Assembly (NCBI GenBank): GCA_009733575.1
Contig: ML769625.1
Span: 1 to 64,000, forward strand
DNA from: Gymnopus androsaceus JB14
Lineage: Eukaryota; Basidiomycota; Agaricomycetes; Agaricales; Omphalotaceae
Length of the DNA stretch: 64,000 bases
Direction: 5' to 3'
Part shown: positions 23,508 through 34,070 of the stretch, piece by piece
Position numbering within the stretch: the stretch's first letter is position 1
Layout: each line of letters starts with the position of its first letter
Notes under the pieces: model-generated
The model's input: only the letters and a program-made list of their open reading frames with translations
Database searches by the model: none
Told to the model about the DNA's origin: nothing
Program-made: the position numbers and the translations under genes

Positions 23508-24678
23508 CACCCCCAATCCCTGATTGGCAGGATATCAGCCTTTACATGCAGCAGTGTGTTCCCATGCCTGTCAATATTACATATTATAATAATTATACAG
23601 TAATAACCTTAGCTTTAAACCATCACCTTGGGGTGCATCTAAATAAAATCCAGTAGTACTTGTGTGTGTGATTCCTAAGGCTCTTGCCTCCCCAGGGGTC
23701 ATTACACTTTTTTGAGTACCTGTGTAATGAGATGCTGAGCCATTACAACTATACAGGTTACAGCAATGTGGTAAACATTGCCAATAACCATTATTGGAAT
23801 TGCTACAGCAATCCCAACAACAACAATGTTAAAAACATTGTCAATTATTCAAAAAGATTCACAGTAGTGATTCTTACAACAATGAAGGTTTCCACATCAA
23901 TGGTGCCAGCGCATGTGTGAGCACAAACAGTTTTAAGCTTGACTCATGTTGGGCTGATGGCAATGCTTGTTACATTGCCGAACCAAGTTGTTTTATGACT
24001 TGGTATTTAACAAGGCCAATGGCACCGCTCAGCATGACTCCAGTTGGGCTGAAAATAATAACACTCCATCTGAACATTTTAGTATGTCATCAACCATGCT
24101 TGAATCACTGTTTGGGTTTCACCAAATCAGTAATTTTTTTCAGCAGTGTGTGGAAGCAAGCCAAAAGGCTCTCCATGAACTTTGAAAGTTCATGGACATG
24201 TTAGCAAATGCTGACATACCAGGATTCACTCCTGGTAGTTTTTACAACCCAGATGTAATATTTACATCAACATTGATGGTAAAATCTTGTCAAACAACAA
24301 GATTGGGTGTTGATACACACCCAGGACCTGATGTTTTGCGGGTCCATGCTGGGATTGACTCGGGAGGACAAATTCCTCCAGGAGATGACCCACATGGGAG
24401 CATCAGAGATACTGATGGAGATCGGTGACCTGACTATGGTCAGACAGGTTCCAAAGCCTTGCTGTCATCACTGCACACTGGAGGGTGACTATTCACCCTC
24501 AGGTGAATCTCTGACACCTCCCATGTCCTCATCTTCCCCTCCCATTCCTTTTCCCACTTCTCTCCCCGAAATCCCCATTCCTCCTCCTGTCCTGCCCCTT
24601 CTCACATTGATCCATCCCCTGGATCAATTCAAGAAGGTGAGGTTCAACCCTCGGAATGTCATGCCTTCTGGACTGACA
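23508..24678 (+). other. Probable element-derived sequence with broken frames
   Basis: Adjoining frames on the plus strand (23684-23920, 23967-24185, 24192-24428, 24307-24693) look like one decayed coding stretch with frameshifts. It includes an Asn/Tyr-rich part, a hydrophilic part, and a Pro/Ser-rich part that ends in an acidic DSGDELDLC just before the left arm of the large inverted repeat. I do not recognise the family. Confidence 0.4.
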
Positions 24679-25568
24679 GTGGTGATGAGTTAGATTTGTG
24701 CTAGGTATGAAAAACCAACCAAACAACAATCACCCTGATCAGATTTAATCCAAAAGGTTTAATTAATGCAAGGAAGGAGGTTGTCAAAGGTTCCCTCTTC
24801 TACTATTTGACTCATAAAGAAAGCACTCAACAGAGGCACAGACAGTGCAAATGAACAAGGTTTGTATGGGAGGAAGGTTTGTGAAAGATCAACTAACATA
24901 ACCTGATGCACTGAATGAATCAAGGGGGAAATACAAACACTGAGGTATAGGTCAAGTACATTGACTCAACAAACAACCTAGTGTATCTGAGGTAAAACAT
25001 CCAAGCATGGGTCAAATATGCCAACTCAAAAAGTGACTTAGCATGAATTGGGATGGGAGCCTTTACATTGCCACACAATAATACTCCAACTCTCAGGGAG
25101 TCCTGCAGGTTACCTAACAAGCTTATATGACTGCCACACAAGTCACTTGAGCAGGTGTTTTAACACACTCAGTGAAGAGCAGGCAAGAGATAAACAAGTT
25201 GGTAAGCTAGCTAACACTCCAAGGAGCTTCCTCACTAAAACTACACCAAGCTGAAACTTGGGTCCAAGAACTTTCCTAATCAAAAATGGGCTCAGCAAGA
25301 TTTGCACATCAGGCTCCACCCAGTGCAGTCCTAAGACTGATGCTACTTCCCTCCAAGATGTAAACCAGGAATGCTCAACTTAATAGCTGGGAAGTAGATT
25401 GAATTGCCTCAGTGTTATTGAGGTTACAATAATGCCACCCATTTCAAAGGTTGTATAGACCAATCTTATCCACCTGCAGATGTTGACTACTATACAGGTC
25501 CTAAGATAGAACTACAATTCAGGTATCAAGTCTAACTTGGAATATCTCATAGAATGTATCTACCCTTA
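24679..25568 (-). repeat. Large inverted repeat, left arm
   Basis: Read on the minus strand this matches the plus strand of 30418-31857. Shared landmarks: TTGTTTGGTTGGTTTT, TTAATTAAACCTTTTGGATT, GGAACCTTTGACAACCTCC, CCTTCCTCCCATACAAACC, TGTTTGTTGAGT, GGAAGCTCCTTGGAGTGTTAGCTAG, GATAAGATTGGTCTATACAACC, and TATAAGGGTAG at the inner edge. The pair is diverged by a few percent with small indels. Confidence 0.85.
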
Positions 25569-25570
25569 TA

Positions 25571-25835
25571 CTGTACCATTTCAATCAATTTGGCATTCAC
25601 AGGTCACAGAGGCCTTCTACCATGCCAAAATTTGACCAGGTCACAGGTCACATTTCAAAAGTGCTGAAATTTTTGGCGTGACATGCCTGAAATTGCCTCA
25701 AAAAACGCCAAATTTGGGTCCAAAATGCCAAAATTTTGCTGCGGTCACATAGCTCCACTGCAAGCTGCCGGATCCAAAATTTTGTTGGGTCGGCCATGGT
25801 CACAAGGGCCTGCTGAATTGATTAAAATGGTACAG
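25571..25835. mobile_element. TA-flanked inverted-repeat element, family 4 (CTGTACCATTT ends)
   Basis: The left CTGTACCATTTCAATCAATT and the right (inverted) CTGTACCATTTTAATCAATT differ by one base. TA flanks both sides (25569-25570, 25836-25837). The inner pairs GGTCACA/TGTGACC and CCAAAAT/ATTTTGG extend the palindrome. It was inserted at the inner edge of the left arm, next to the TATA-like TATAAGGGTAG. Confidence 0.85.
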
Positions 25836-25837
25836 TA

Positions 25838-26228
25838 TACTGGTACAACTCAGAAAAATACTAAAACAAAGAAATAATACAAAAGAGATCAAGACTAGGG
25901 CTTACCACCATGACCGTAAACCACGGTCCATGGTTACCGTTTACGGTCACGGTACCATCCTGTAACCCATCTGGCAGTTAATTTTTACAGACGGTTCATG
26001 GTATGGGTTTGACTGTATTTGACCGTACCATGTTACCGTTTACGGCTGTAAGTATGGCCAACACTTGGTCAGCACATTTTGTGACCCATTTTCCACTTTT
26101 CCATGACTCAAATGGCTTTGCTAATGTATTGGACTATATCCGAGTCTATACAATCTTAAACTATGTTTCTAAACTCGCAGTTTTATCACTTTTAAATCTC
26201 GCCAGTTGATGTGACTTCGTAAATCTAT
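25838..26228. other. Spacer with a second GGTAC/ACGGT-rich block
   Basis: From 25897 (TAGGGCTTACCACCATGACCG) to about 26065 the sequence is made of ACCGTAAAC, ACGGT and CCATGGTTACC words, like the element at 127-392. A matching right end was not found. No gene. Confidence 0.4.
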
Positions 26229-26277
26229 GGCAAATTTTCTCAAGAAAGTTGTTTTATAATTAAGTAATACTCAAGTA

Positions 26278-26830
26278 CAGAAGCAAACCCAGAAGCAAAA
26301 AATTCTAAGGAAATTGATATATTCAGGGCAGTTTTGCATGGTTTCTCTTGATTCTTTTTTTCTATAGGTTTTATAATATGCGAAGATTACGATCTGATTT
26401 TATCAGAATTTTTGAGGGCCTACAAATGGCATCATAAATTAATTTATCTTTTGCTGCCAAAACCTGCCAAAAACCCAGAAGTGAAACTTTGGGCTAATTG
26501 GGCCTCTACATATCCGCATCCCTTTGGGATTGCTTGTAGCATGGCTTTGCATGCTCATAGATTAGATTGAATCTATTGTATGCCCAAAAATACCACAGAT
26601 TTCATGGTACAATTCATAATATTGAGAAAACTGAGAAAAATCGCATTTTTGGCACAGTGTTCATATATGATCATATTATAATGGATTTATTATATCTAAG
26701 CTATGCTAGTCATGTCCAGAAACCCTTCTAGAGGTTTTACCAAAAAAACCGCATCCTAAAACACAATCTATATGACTCAAATATCAAATATTTCGCTTCT
26801 GGGTATTTTTTGCTTCTGGGTTTGCTTCTG
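26278..26830. mobile_element. TA-flanked inverted-repeat element, family 5 (CAGAAGCAAACCCAGAAGC ends)
   Basis: Ends CAGAAGCAAACCCAGAAGCA and the exact inverse are flanked by TA (26276-26277, 26831-26832). It is inserted in the left arm of the 26229-28081 element and interrupts its AAGTAAT run. The end itself is a direct repeat of CAGAAGC. Non-coding, 553 bp. Confidence 0.88.
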
Positions 26831-27688
26831 TAATACTTAAGTGATACCTAAGTTTGCATAAAGCAACAAATTAGTTGTCTAGCACTTATCACCTAAGTAT
26901 TACTTAAGTAAACTCCAAGTATTTTTTACATAAGTAATTGAGTAAAATGCAATCATATTTCTTGGTCCGTGTCAAGTAAATAGTAGATAAAAAAGAAAGA
27001 AACATATTGTACTTGATTAAGTATCTATCATCAAGTAAGTAAGTAATTAGGTAGTAAGTAATTAAGTCAGTAAGTAAGTAAGTATATAAAAAAATTTAAC
27101 ACTATAAAATGAACAACTGTAATTGTTTCCTAAGAGAAATACTTACTTGAAAAATACTTAAGGAAGATAAGCATTTCTTAAATAATGTAAAGAAGCAAGG
27201 AAGTTGACTGTTGAAGTAATGTAAAGGAGAAGGTTGGAGCCAGGAGGGAGCTCTGAGATCTAGGACAGAGGTGGGGGGCCTTTTATATGCTAGCTGTGGA
27301 GATTTCCTAGTTAGGAACAATAGACAACTTTGCCATTGTTGCCAGTTTGGCAAGACAATGAACAGTTTCTATTGTTCTCTTGGAATATCATGTGATTTTT
27401 CCTACATATATATAAAGACCCAATGGGCCCTTATTGACACTACCTCTCTTCAACTCTTACCTCTACCATCTCATTGTATCTACTCTCACTTTACTACCAC
27501 TACAATTCAGTAGGACTCATATACTCTCTGCTTAGTATTTTCTTTAGAAACTTATGCCTTGCTCATGCCTTTCTTCCATGCTACCTACTTTACTTTACTA
27601 ATACTTTGAATAACTTACTTTACTTTATTACTTACACAGCTGATTTGATATTTTACTTTAAACTAAAGTTTGCAGAGGATATAAGATA

Positions 27689-27862
27689 CAGTTGAATATC
27701 TCATATGGAATAACCTCATGTGGAATAATACCTCATATGGAATATGATTTAGACCATACAAAATGCCAAATTCCCCTCAAATCTGTATGTCGTATGGAAT
27801 ATCCACTATATGGAATACATTTTTGGGCTCCCCAACCATATTCCATATGAGATATTCAACTG
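27689..27862. mobile_element. TA-flanked MITE, family 6 (CAGTTGAATATCTCATATGG ends)
   Basis: A perfect inverted pair of 23 bp is flanked by TA (27687-27688, 27863-27864). Between the ends the word CATATGGAAT or close variants occurs about eight times on the two strands. Non-coding, 174 bp, nested in the right arm of the larger palindrome. Confidence 0.92.
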
Positions 27863-28081
27863 TAGTACTTACTTTACTTTACTTTACTTTACTTTATTAC
27901 TTTCACTTTTACTTTTACTTCATAATCACCCATTTCAAGATTATTTTGCATGAGTTAGTTATGCCTATACTTAACTATTTACTTAAGTATAATTGATACT
28001 TACAATTTAGGATAACTTTAATTCTTAGGAACATTCTAAGAATTACTTAAGTATAAAACCACTTTCTTGAGAAAAGCTGCC

Positions 28082-28605
28082 CTGGTAATTGATGTGTAAT
28101 GGTACCATACTTAACTTTGTGAATGCACCTCAATTAAAGTCCTATGCACTGGTATGGTGTAGCAAGGCAAGCTTGTTGGATAAAAGGTTGCTGACCAAGG
28201 CAGATAAATGAGCTCATATACAGGCTATACTAGGCTAGGCCATTGAAGGATATACCCAAGGGGATTGAAGTCTTAACTGAGGCATTGCTTCCACCATCAA
28301 CTCACCAAGGAGTCTTCATGAAACTCATTCTATTAATGAAGCAAGGGTTGACTGAGATGGGTAAGCGCACCTAACTGGTGCCCCCAAAGTTGACGCTTGC
28401 TGGCACAAAAGCACCTAGGCAAACTTACCGCAGGCAAGCCAATGCAGCCACATGACCCAACCCACTGTTGGAATATTGATCAGTATCCAGTCCGGCACTC
28501 ACACTGCCGCTGCCCTCATTTATCTATTTTCCCAATTCCCCTATCTTACTTACATATATATAACCTGTACCATCACTACTGGAACCCTTGCATGTTTGCT
28601 GCAGG
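28082..28605. other. Spacer before the LTR-like copy
   Basis: No gene. TGTTGGAATATTGATC at 28463 looks like the start of a Copia LTR. If so, the plus-oriented LTR runs from about 28463 to about 28886, and only its last 280 bp have the inverted partner. Confidence 0.4.
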
Positions 28606-28886
28606 TTCCCTGCCTATACAGATTTTTCTCTCCTTTGCTCACATCTCAGGGTCTAATCCAACACAAATGCGGGGCATATCCCCATCAATTCTTGTCAGTG
28701 ACTGGGCTTCCAGTGCTCTTATCTGTTGGCTGGGCTTCCGGCAATTATCTGTTGGTCAAGTTTTCGACACCGTCAGCTGGGTTTCCAGCAAATCACTTCA
28801 TTGGCTGGGTCTCCGGCATCACTATTCATTTCATCACTTATCATTCCTATTCCTCCATCATTCCCGATATCACCAGATTCAGTTAG
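28606..28886 (+). repeat. LTR-like repeat, plus orientation
   Basis: It matches 29461-29749 read on the minus strand: GTTCCCTGCCTATACAG, TCTCAGGGTCTAATCCAACAC, GCATATCCCCATCAATTCT, repeated GGCTGGGTTTCCAGCA words, CACCAGATTCAGTTAG. The inner GGCTGGGxTTCCxGCA word is repeated about five times. Confidence 0.7.
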
Positions 28887-29460
28887 ATGATACATGCTCG
28901 AAAGTGAGCTTCTCTGCAGTGAGTTTGGAGACGGTCGACACAACATGAGAATAGGTGGATGGAAGACGACTGATAAGAGCAATGATGGCATCATCATTGG
29001 AAATACTCTTCCCCAAGCTCTCCATGACAAGAATGTGTGATTTGATTGCTGAAATCCAATCAGCCACTGGTCAGTGAGGAGGACTTCTTCATGGAATTGA
29101 GCTTCTGGCAAAGCGTCATTGAGGCTGCAAAGCTGGTAGGACAGTGAAGGGCTTTGAGATCCAACCACACATTGAGAGGATCAGCATCAGCACAGTGAGC
29201 GAGCTGGCTAGGTGCAACATGAAGAATTATGGCAGAGTGTGCCTGAGCCATTTTGGTAGTGGAATGAGCATCATGCGTCTTCTCAATGTTGGCTTGGATG
29301 ATGGCTGGGTTAAGGGGATTGCTGTTTTCATCGTGAATGTCCACCGAGATTTCAACAATACCTTCAAATAAATTGTGGCATGTGAGGTCCGTTTGGGTGT
29401 AGATCTGCCATGCTTTGTACTTTCCGGTACCAAAGTCTAGGCAGTTGTAACTGTCAGTTA
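28887..29460 (-). pseudogene. Copia gag remnant
   Basis: On the minus strand, frames at 29060-29450 and 28879-29067 together resemble a Copia-type gag: a start region with GTGKYKAWQIYTQTDL-like sequence, then ADPLNVWLDLKALH, then after a frameshift WISAIKSHILVMESLGKSIS and ALISRLPSTYSHVVSTV followed by LTAEKLTFEHV. It is truncated after this and runs straight into the inverted LTR-like repeat. Not functional. Confidence 0.7.
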
Positions 29461-29749
29461 CTAACTGAATCTGGTGATATCGGGCATGATGGAGGAATAG
29501 GAATGATAAGTGATGAAATAAATGGTGATGCTGGAGACCCAGCCAACGAAGTGATTTGCTGGAAAACCAGCCAACGGTGTCGAAAACTCGACCAATGGAT
29601 AATTGCTGGAAGCCCAGCCAACAGATAAGAGCACTGGAAGCCCAGTCAGCAATGATGAGAATTGATGGGGATATGCCCCTGCGTTTGTGTTGGATTAGAC
29701 CCTGAGATGTGAGCAAAGGAGGGAAAAATCTGTATAGGCAGGGAACAAG
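29461..29749 (-). repeat. LTR-like repeat, minus orientation
   Basis: This is the inverted partner of 28606-28886. In the minus direction it leads directly into the gag remnant, as a 5' LTR would. Confidence 0.7.
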
Positions 29750-29864
29750 TATAGGTATATGGGAGAATTCACCCCTGCAATGCAAAAGTGTCCAGTTAAA
29801 AAGCAAAATCATCATTTTCCACTCCGAAAGCTTCTTCATCAACAAACCTTGCCTGTCTGTTCTG

Positions 29865-29970
29865 ACCTTTGTGTCATTTCAAGAACTTTTTCCGCAAGAA
29901 GCAGTCTTGCTTCAAATGTCCCTTATTATCACAGAAATGACATCTCATCTCCTCTGCTTCAGTCAGAGAG
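29865..29970 (-). pseudogene. Copia gag zinc-knuckle fragment
   Basis: The minus strand reads CHFCDNKGHLKQDC, a perfect CX2CX4HX4C zinc knuckle, followed by a basic FLRKKF and a stop. It normally binds element RNA in gag. It is separated from the gag remnant at 28887-29460 by an LTR-like copy, so it belongs to another broken insertion. 29971-30417 holds nothing else recognisable. Confidence 0.75.
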
Positions 29971-30417
29971 TGCAATATTACAAGGATCAGGTGTAGAAGT
30001 GGAGAACCCACTGTAGCTACTTCAGGAGCATGGAATGACTAGGAGGAATCTCTTTCCAAGCCTTAGTGTTTTCCTGAGATCCATATGCTACCAAGCATCT
30101 AGACTCAAGACCACATGGAACTAGGATAATATCCAGTTCCCATTGGCAAGGAAAAACATAGAATACTTCCAAGGGCTGTTCTGCTAAAGGAACTGGCAAG
30201 CTTTGTTAAAAGGCAAATGTCTCAAGTTGATTTAGACCAAAATCCCAAAAGTAAACCTAATCAAGGAAGACAAATTGAATAAGGCAGGAACAGATGAGGC
30301 AAAACCATAATATACACACATATATGGACATTATTTTATCTTTTTCTATTTCCTTATTCTGTTTCACTCTATCTCACTCAGTTTCTCTCATTTTCCTGTT
30401 TATTATATCTTGCTTGG

Positions 30418-31857
30418 TATATAAGGGTAGCTACTCTATCTCAGAATACAAATTAGACTTGATACCTGAATTGCAGTTCTATCTTAGGACCTGTATAGTA
30501 TTCAACATCTGCAGGTGGATAAGATTGGTCTATACAACCTTTGAAATGGGTGGCATTCTTGTAACCTCAATAACACTGAGGCAATTCAATCTACTTCCCA
30601 GCTATTAAGTTGAGCATTCCTGGTTTACATCTTGGAGGGAAGTAACATCAGTCTTAGGACCACAGGTGGAGCCTAATGTGCACATCTTGCTGAGCCCATT
30701 TTTGATTAGGAATGGTCTTGGACCCAAGTGTTGGCTTGGTGTAGTCTTAGTGAGGAAGCTCCTTGGAGTGTTAGCTAGCTTACCAACTTGTTTACCTCTT
30801 GCTCGCTCTTCCCTGAGTGTGTTAAAAAATGCCCACTCAAGTGACTTGTGCAGCAGTCATATAAGCTTGTTAGGTAACTTGCATGATTCCCTGAGAGTTG
30901 GAGTATCATTGCACAGCAATGTAAAGGCTCCCAATTCATGCTAAGTTGTTTGTTGAGTTGGCATACTTGACCTGTGCCTTGGTGGGATAATTCTACTGAA
31001 CAACCCCCTTGGCTCAAGTCTTATTTAACAACCTAGTTGAGGTCACATATTGTCACACATGGTCACATTGAGGTCACAACATATAAATTTGCCTCCAGAA
31101 CTAAATTTTTTTTGTCAAGGTCAGAGATAATCTGGAGTCTTTATATTGTTAAGAGGCAGACAAGCTCAGTCAGCAGGTACAACCTCAGCAAGGAGGGAAT
31201 TGACCATCAAGAACAGGGGCAGGAACAATTGATTGATAACTTGTATCTACCTACTTTATATATGGAAGCAGATAGGGGTACATGTGGTGTATGGAGTGGC
31301 CAGACAACCAACAGAAGGTTATTGACCCAACATATATTTCAGATACTGCCACCAGCCCTATTTGGGAATCTGAGCAGTTTGTGTTGCAATTTAAGTAAGG
31401 TGAGGCATGAGGTGGTAGCTGACAGTCAGACTGCAGACTTTTTTTTTGAAAAAAAAACACACAAAAGATTGAAAAAAACACACCCAAAAATGTGTGACAA
31501 AAGTGTGATGGGGTTGCCAAACTAGCTTTTGCAAAAATTTCCTTTTTTGGGAGGGTTGTTGCCAGCAAGGGGATTGTTCAGTAGAATTATCTGCCTTGGT
31601 GTTTGTATTTTCCCCTTGATTAGTTCAGCGCATTGATGTATGTTAGTTGACTTTTCACAACCTTCCTCCCATACAAACCTTGTTCATTTGCACTGTCTGT
31701 GCCATTGTCAAGTGCTTTCTTTACAAATCAAATAGTAGTAGAGGGAACCTTTGACAACCTCCTTCCTTGCATTAATTAAACCTTTTGGATTAAATCTGAT
31801 TGGGATGATTGTTGTTTGGTTGGTTTTCATACCTAGCCCAAATCTAACTCATCACCA
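30418..31857 (+). repeat. Large inverted repeat, right arm
   Basis: The partner of 24679-25568 in inverse orientation. It starts with the TATA-like TATATAAGGGTAG and ends at CTAACTCATCACCA. It is longer than the left arm because an element was inserted at 30985-31591. Confidence 0.85.
30985..31591. mobile_element. Inverted-repeat element with 10-bp target duplication
   Basis: Ends GATAATTCTACTGAACAA and the exact inverse enclose about 600 bp. TGCCTTGGTG stands directly before (30975-30984) and after (31592-31601), and the left arm has a single uninterrupted counterpart, so this is a clear insertion. A duplication of 9-10 bp fits Mutator-like (MULE) elements better than the TA-flanked families. 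The inside frame 31037-31525 has no known domain. Confidence 0.85.
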
Positions 31858-33440
31858 TGCCACCAGGACTCTATGAATTATTTATTTGTCTGCTGTCACT
31901 GCCAAAGAAATGGCCTATTTTTTTCCACTCCTGGCTAGTCACAAGTTTGTTCTGGATGTACAAACCTGAGGAGGGTGTAAGTAGGATAAAGGATAAGGAG
32001 CAATGATAGTCCTATGATGAGGACTACTAGTGCCCATGGAAAGTTATGGTCCACCACTGTTTTGCTCATAATTTGTGAACAAATCCATATTTCCACTTGA
32101 TTCAAGTTATGAACTCAATCTACACATTCAGTGAAACTGTTCTGGCAGAATTGGATATATGCCTCTGGGAATTACCTGCTATATTTAGCAAATTCCTTAG
32201 TTTCAAAAATACTGTAAAACTGTACAAGAGTAAATATTTATTTCTGCACCTGCAGCTGTTTACACATGAAAATCCAGATATAAAATCTGGGGAGTTCCAC
32301 TTCTTTCCATATTTTCAGTAAACAATAGAAGGTAAAACAAGGATTTGAAGAAAAATCACCCAAAATCTTATCTCCTGAATTAAGCTCAGAATTTCCATGG
32401 TTTATTGCTGTGTTGAATTTATTTTTGGTTGCCAAGCTCGGAAGCTCATCCATTTCACATTGACCCCTATTTACCCAAGGGGTGTTCAAGATGTAGATTC
32501 ACTAAACTGACTCTGGAAAAAGTGAAAGCAAGGACCCCAAGAGTACCCTACTACTTTAAATTAATATCCAATGATAGTCGCTCAATTTTGTGCTCCAAAA
32601 GGTAACTCTGTCATAACTCTATCGGATTTGCACAGCTTGCGGAGACTGGTCATTGCTGCAATGCAAAAAGTTGGATGGGCACTAAACTTGTTCTTGCACT
32701 TTGGTGAGGCTCTCTCAATCATATCTCAGCCCAGAAAAAAAATCCAAAGAGGCAAATTAACATAAATTTGCATAATAATTTCAATGAGAACAAGTCCGAA
32801 GTTACTTTATTGGCTCAGTAAAAAGATGTGCTCAAGAGGTGTAATTAGTGAAACCTTACCTGTGTTTTTCAGGACCCCGGGACCCAAAGTAGTAGTACTA
32901 CCTGGAGTAGTCGGTTTAGTGAATCTACTTTTTGAACGCCCCTTGTATTTACCCATATATAAGTTGTACTCGTGGATGCAATTGCATCTGTTTGCCCTCT
33001 CTTCTGACCGCCATGTAGAGGACAACTGGAATGCATTTTTATGTCTGCTTCGAGGCTCTGAGGCCTATTTCAACATGCTGGTAAGTGTATGGAATCAAGC
33101 AAGTGCATACAGCAGATGAAGACTACAAGTTGTTTGGGGTAAAAATATTATGATCTTCAAAAGGTATTCCTGAGGCAATACTGCCAGCCTGTGACTTTCT
33201 GTGGGCATGAGTATGAGCAGATGAAGGAAGTGTTAGAATAAAGTCTGAAACGGTGACTTCACTCTGGTCTAATAGCAGTAAGCCCTTAGCAAACGTGTGG
33301 GGAATAAATTCAGAGGTACAATACTTTATATAGCTACTGCAATGATAGGTTGAACTATCTAAGCTATCTCTACCAAGCAATAAGTAAGATAAGCTCAAAT
33401 ACAGAAACAGCGCATCGAGCGCATATATTGAATAAAAATG
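31858..33440. other. Non-coding or decayed sequence
   Basis: Only shadow frames are seen (for example 32784-33119). From about 33100 broken plus-strand frames lead into the retroelement tail described next. Confidence 0.35.
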
Positions 33441-33690
33441 GAACCAGATAGAGTGTACAGCTCAATTGCCTGATACGGTTCTATCTCCAACAGGAAGAGC
33501 AAGTGAAGAGATTAGGTCATGGTCCCTGAATGAGGTCTTACCTGAAGGAGTGAATGTAGAACAAAGAATAGGACCAAGGTGTAGAATACCAAAGTCCTTG
33601 GGGAAAATCTAAAAAAAAATTCTCTACTTCATGTCTTAATTCAATGTGGACATTGAATCTTGAAGGGAGGGTAATGTTACAAACATTCTT
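33441..33690 (+). mobile_element. Possible LTR-retrotransposon 3' tail with polypurine tract
   Basis: A short open stretch (about 33468-33655, DTVLSPTGRASEEI...) ends in a stop, followed by GAAGGGAGGG and then TGTTACAAACATTC. A polypurine tract followed by TGTTA is how the 3' end of an LTR element meets its LTR. The other LTR and the LTR end were not found. Tentative. Confidence 0.35.
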
Positions 33691-34070
33691 ATCTTATCTT
33701 CCACATGACATGGACATTATTACTTATCATTTTTTTTGTTTACTTCTATATTGACTGAGATGGAGCATGGTCAAGATAGGAGGGAAGATAGAGGCCATGC
33801 ATTGAATATTGCAGAATCATTACACAAGTAAATTACACATACTTGTTCAGAATCATAAATCAATAAATAACTAAAAGCATACTTATACTGCACTTCGAAG
33901 ATTTCTTTTCCTTAACAGTTTTTGGAACAGCTCTAATAACGAATTGAACCTCGGAGCCTACTTCCTTACCCCGCGTAAACAACCAGTACATTTCTCGATG
34001 TGCAGATAGAATTATCGTCAACCGCCAGAATTACTGTTTCTGGTTGCCAACATTCCATAGTGATATAGGG
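33691..34070. other. Spacer, possible LTR body
   Basis: AT-rich with no gene. It may be the remaining part of the LTR that starts near 33673. Confidence 0.3.

Larger units (their letters stand above)
26229..28081. mobile_element. 1.85-kb palindromic element with AAGTA-rich arms
   Basis: The left GGCAAATTTTCTCAAGAAAG and the right (inverted) GGCAGCTTTTCTCAAGAAAG form imperfect ends, and the inverted match goes on with TTTTATA.TTAAGTAAT. The left arm is full of AAGTA words and the right arm of TACTT words (for example 27000-27090 and 27860-27930), so the whole could fold on itself. It carries two other elements (26278-26830, 27689-27862). No coding frame. A target duplication is not clear. Confidence 0.6.

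Noticed and set aside
27000..27930. AAGTA/TACTT repeats considered as a CRISPR-like or satellite array
   Set aside because: Repeat length and spacing are irregular, there are no unique spacers, and the organism is a eukaryote.
31037..31525. 162-codon frame in the nested element as a possible transposase
   Set aside because: No catalytic motif or zinc finger is seen and it contains simple A-rich repeats; the element looks non-autonomous.
32784..33119. 111-codon plus-strand frame as a gene
   Set aside because: Short, in decayed element sequence, and with no recognisable feature.
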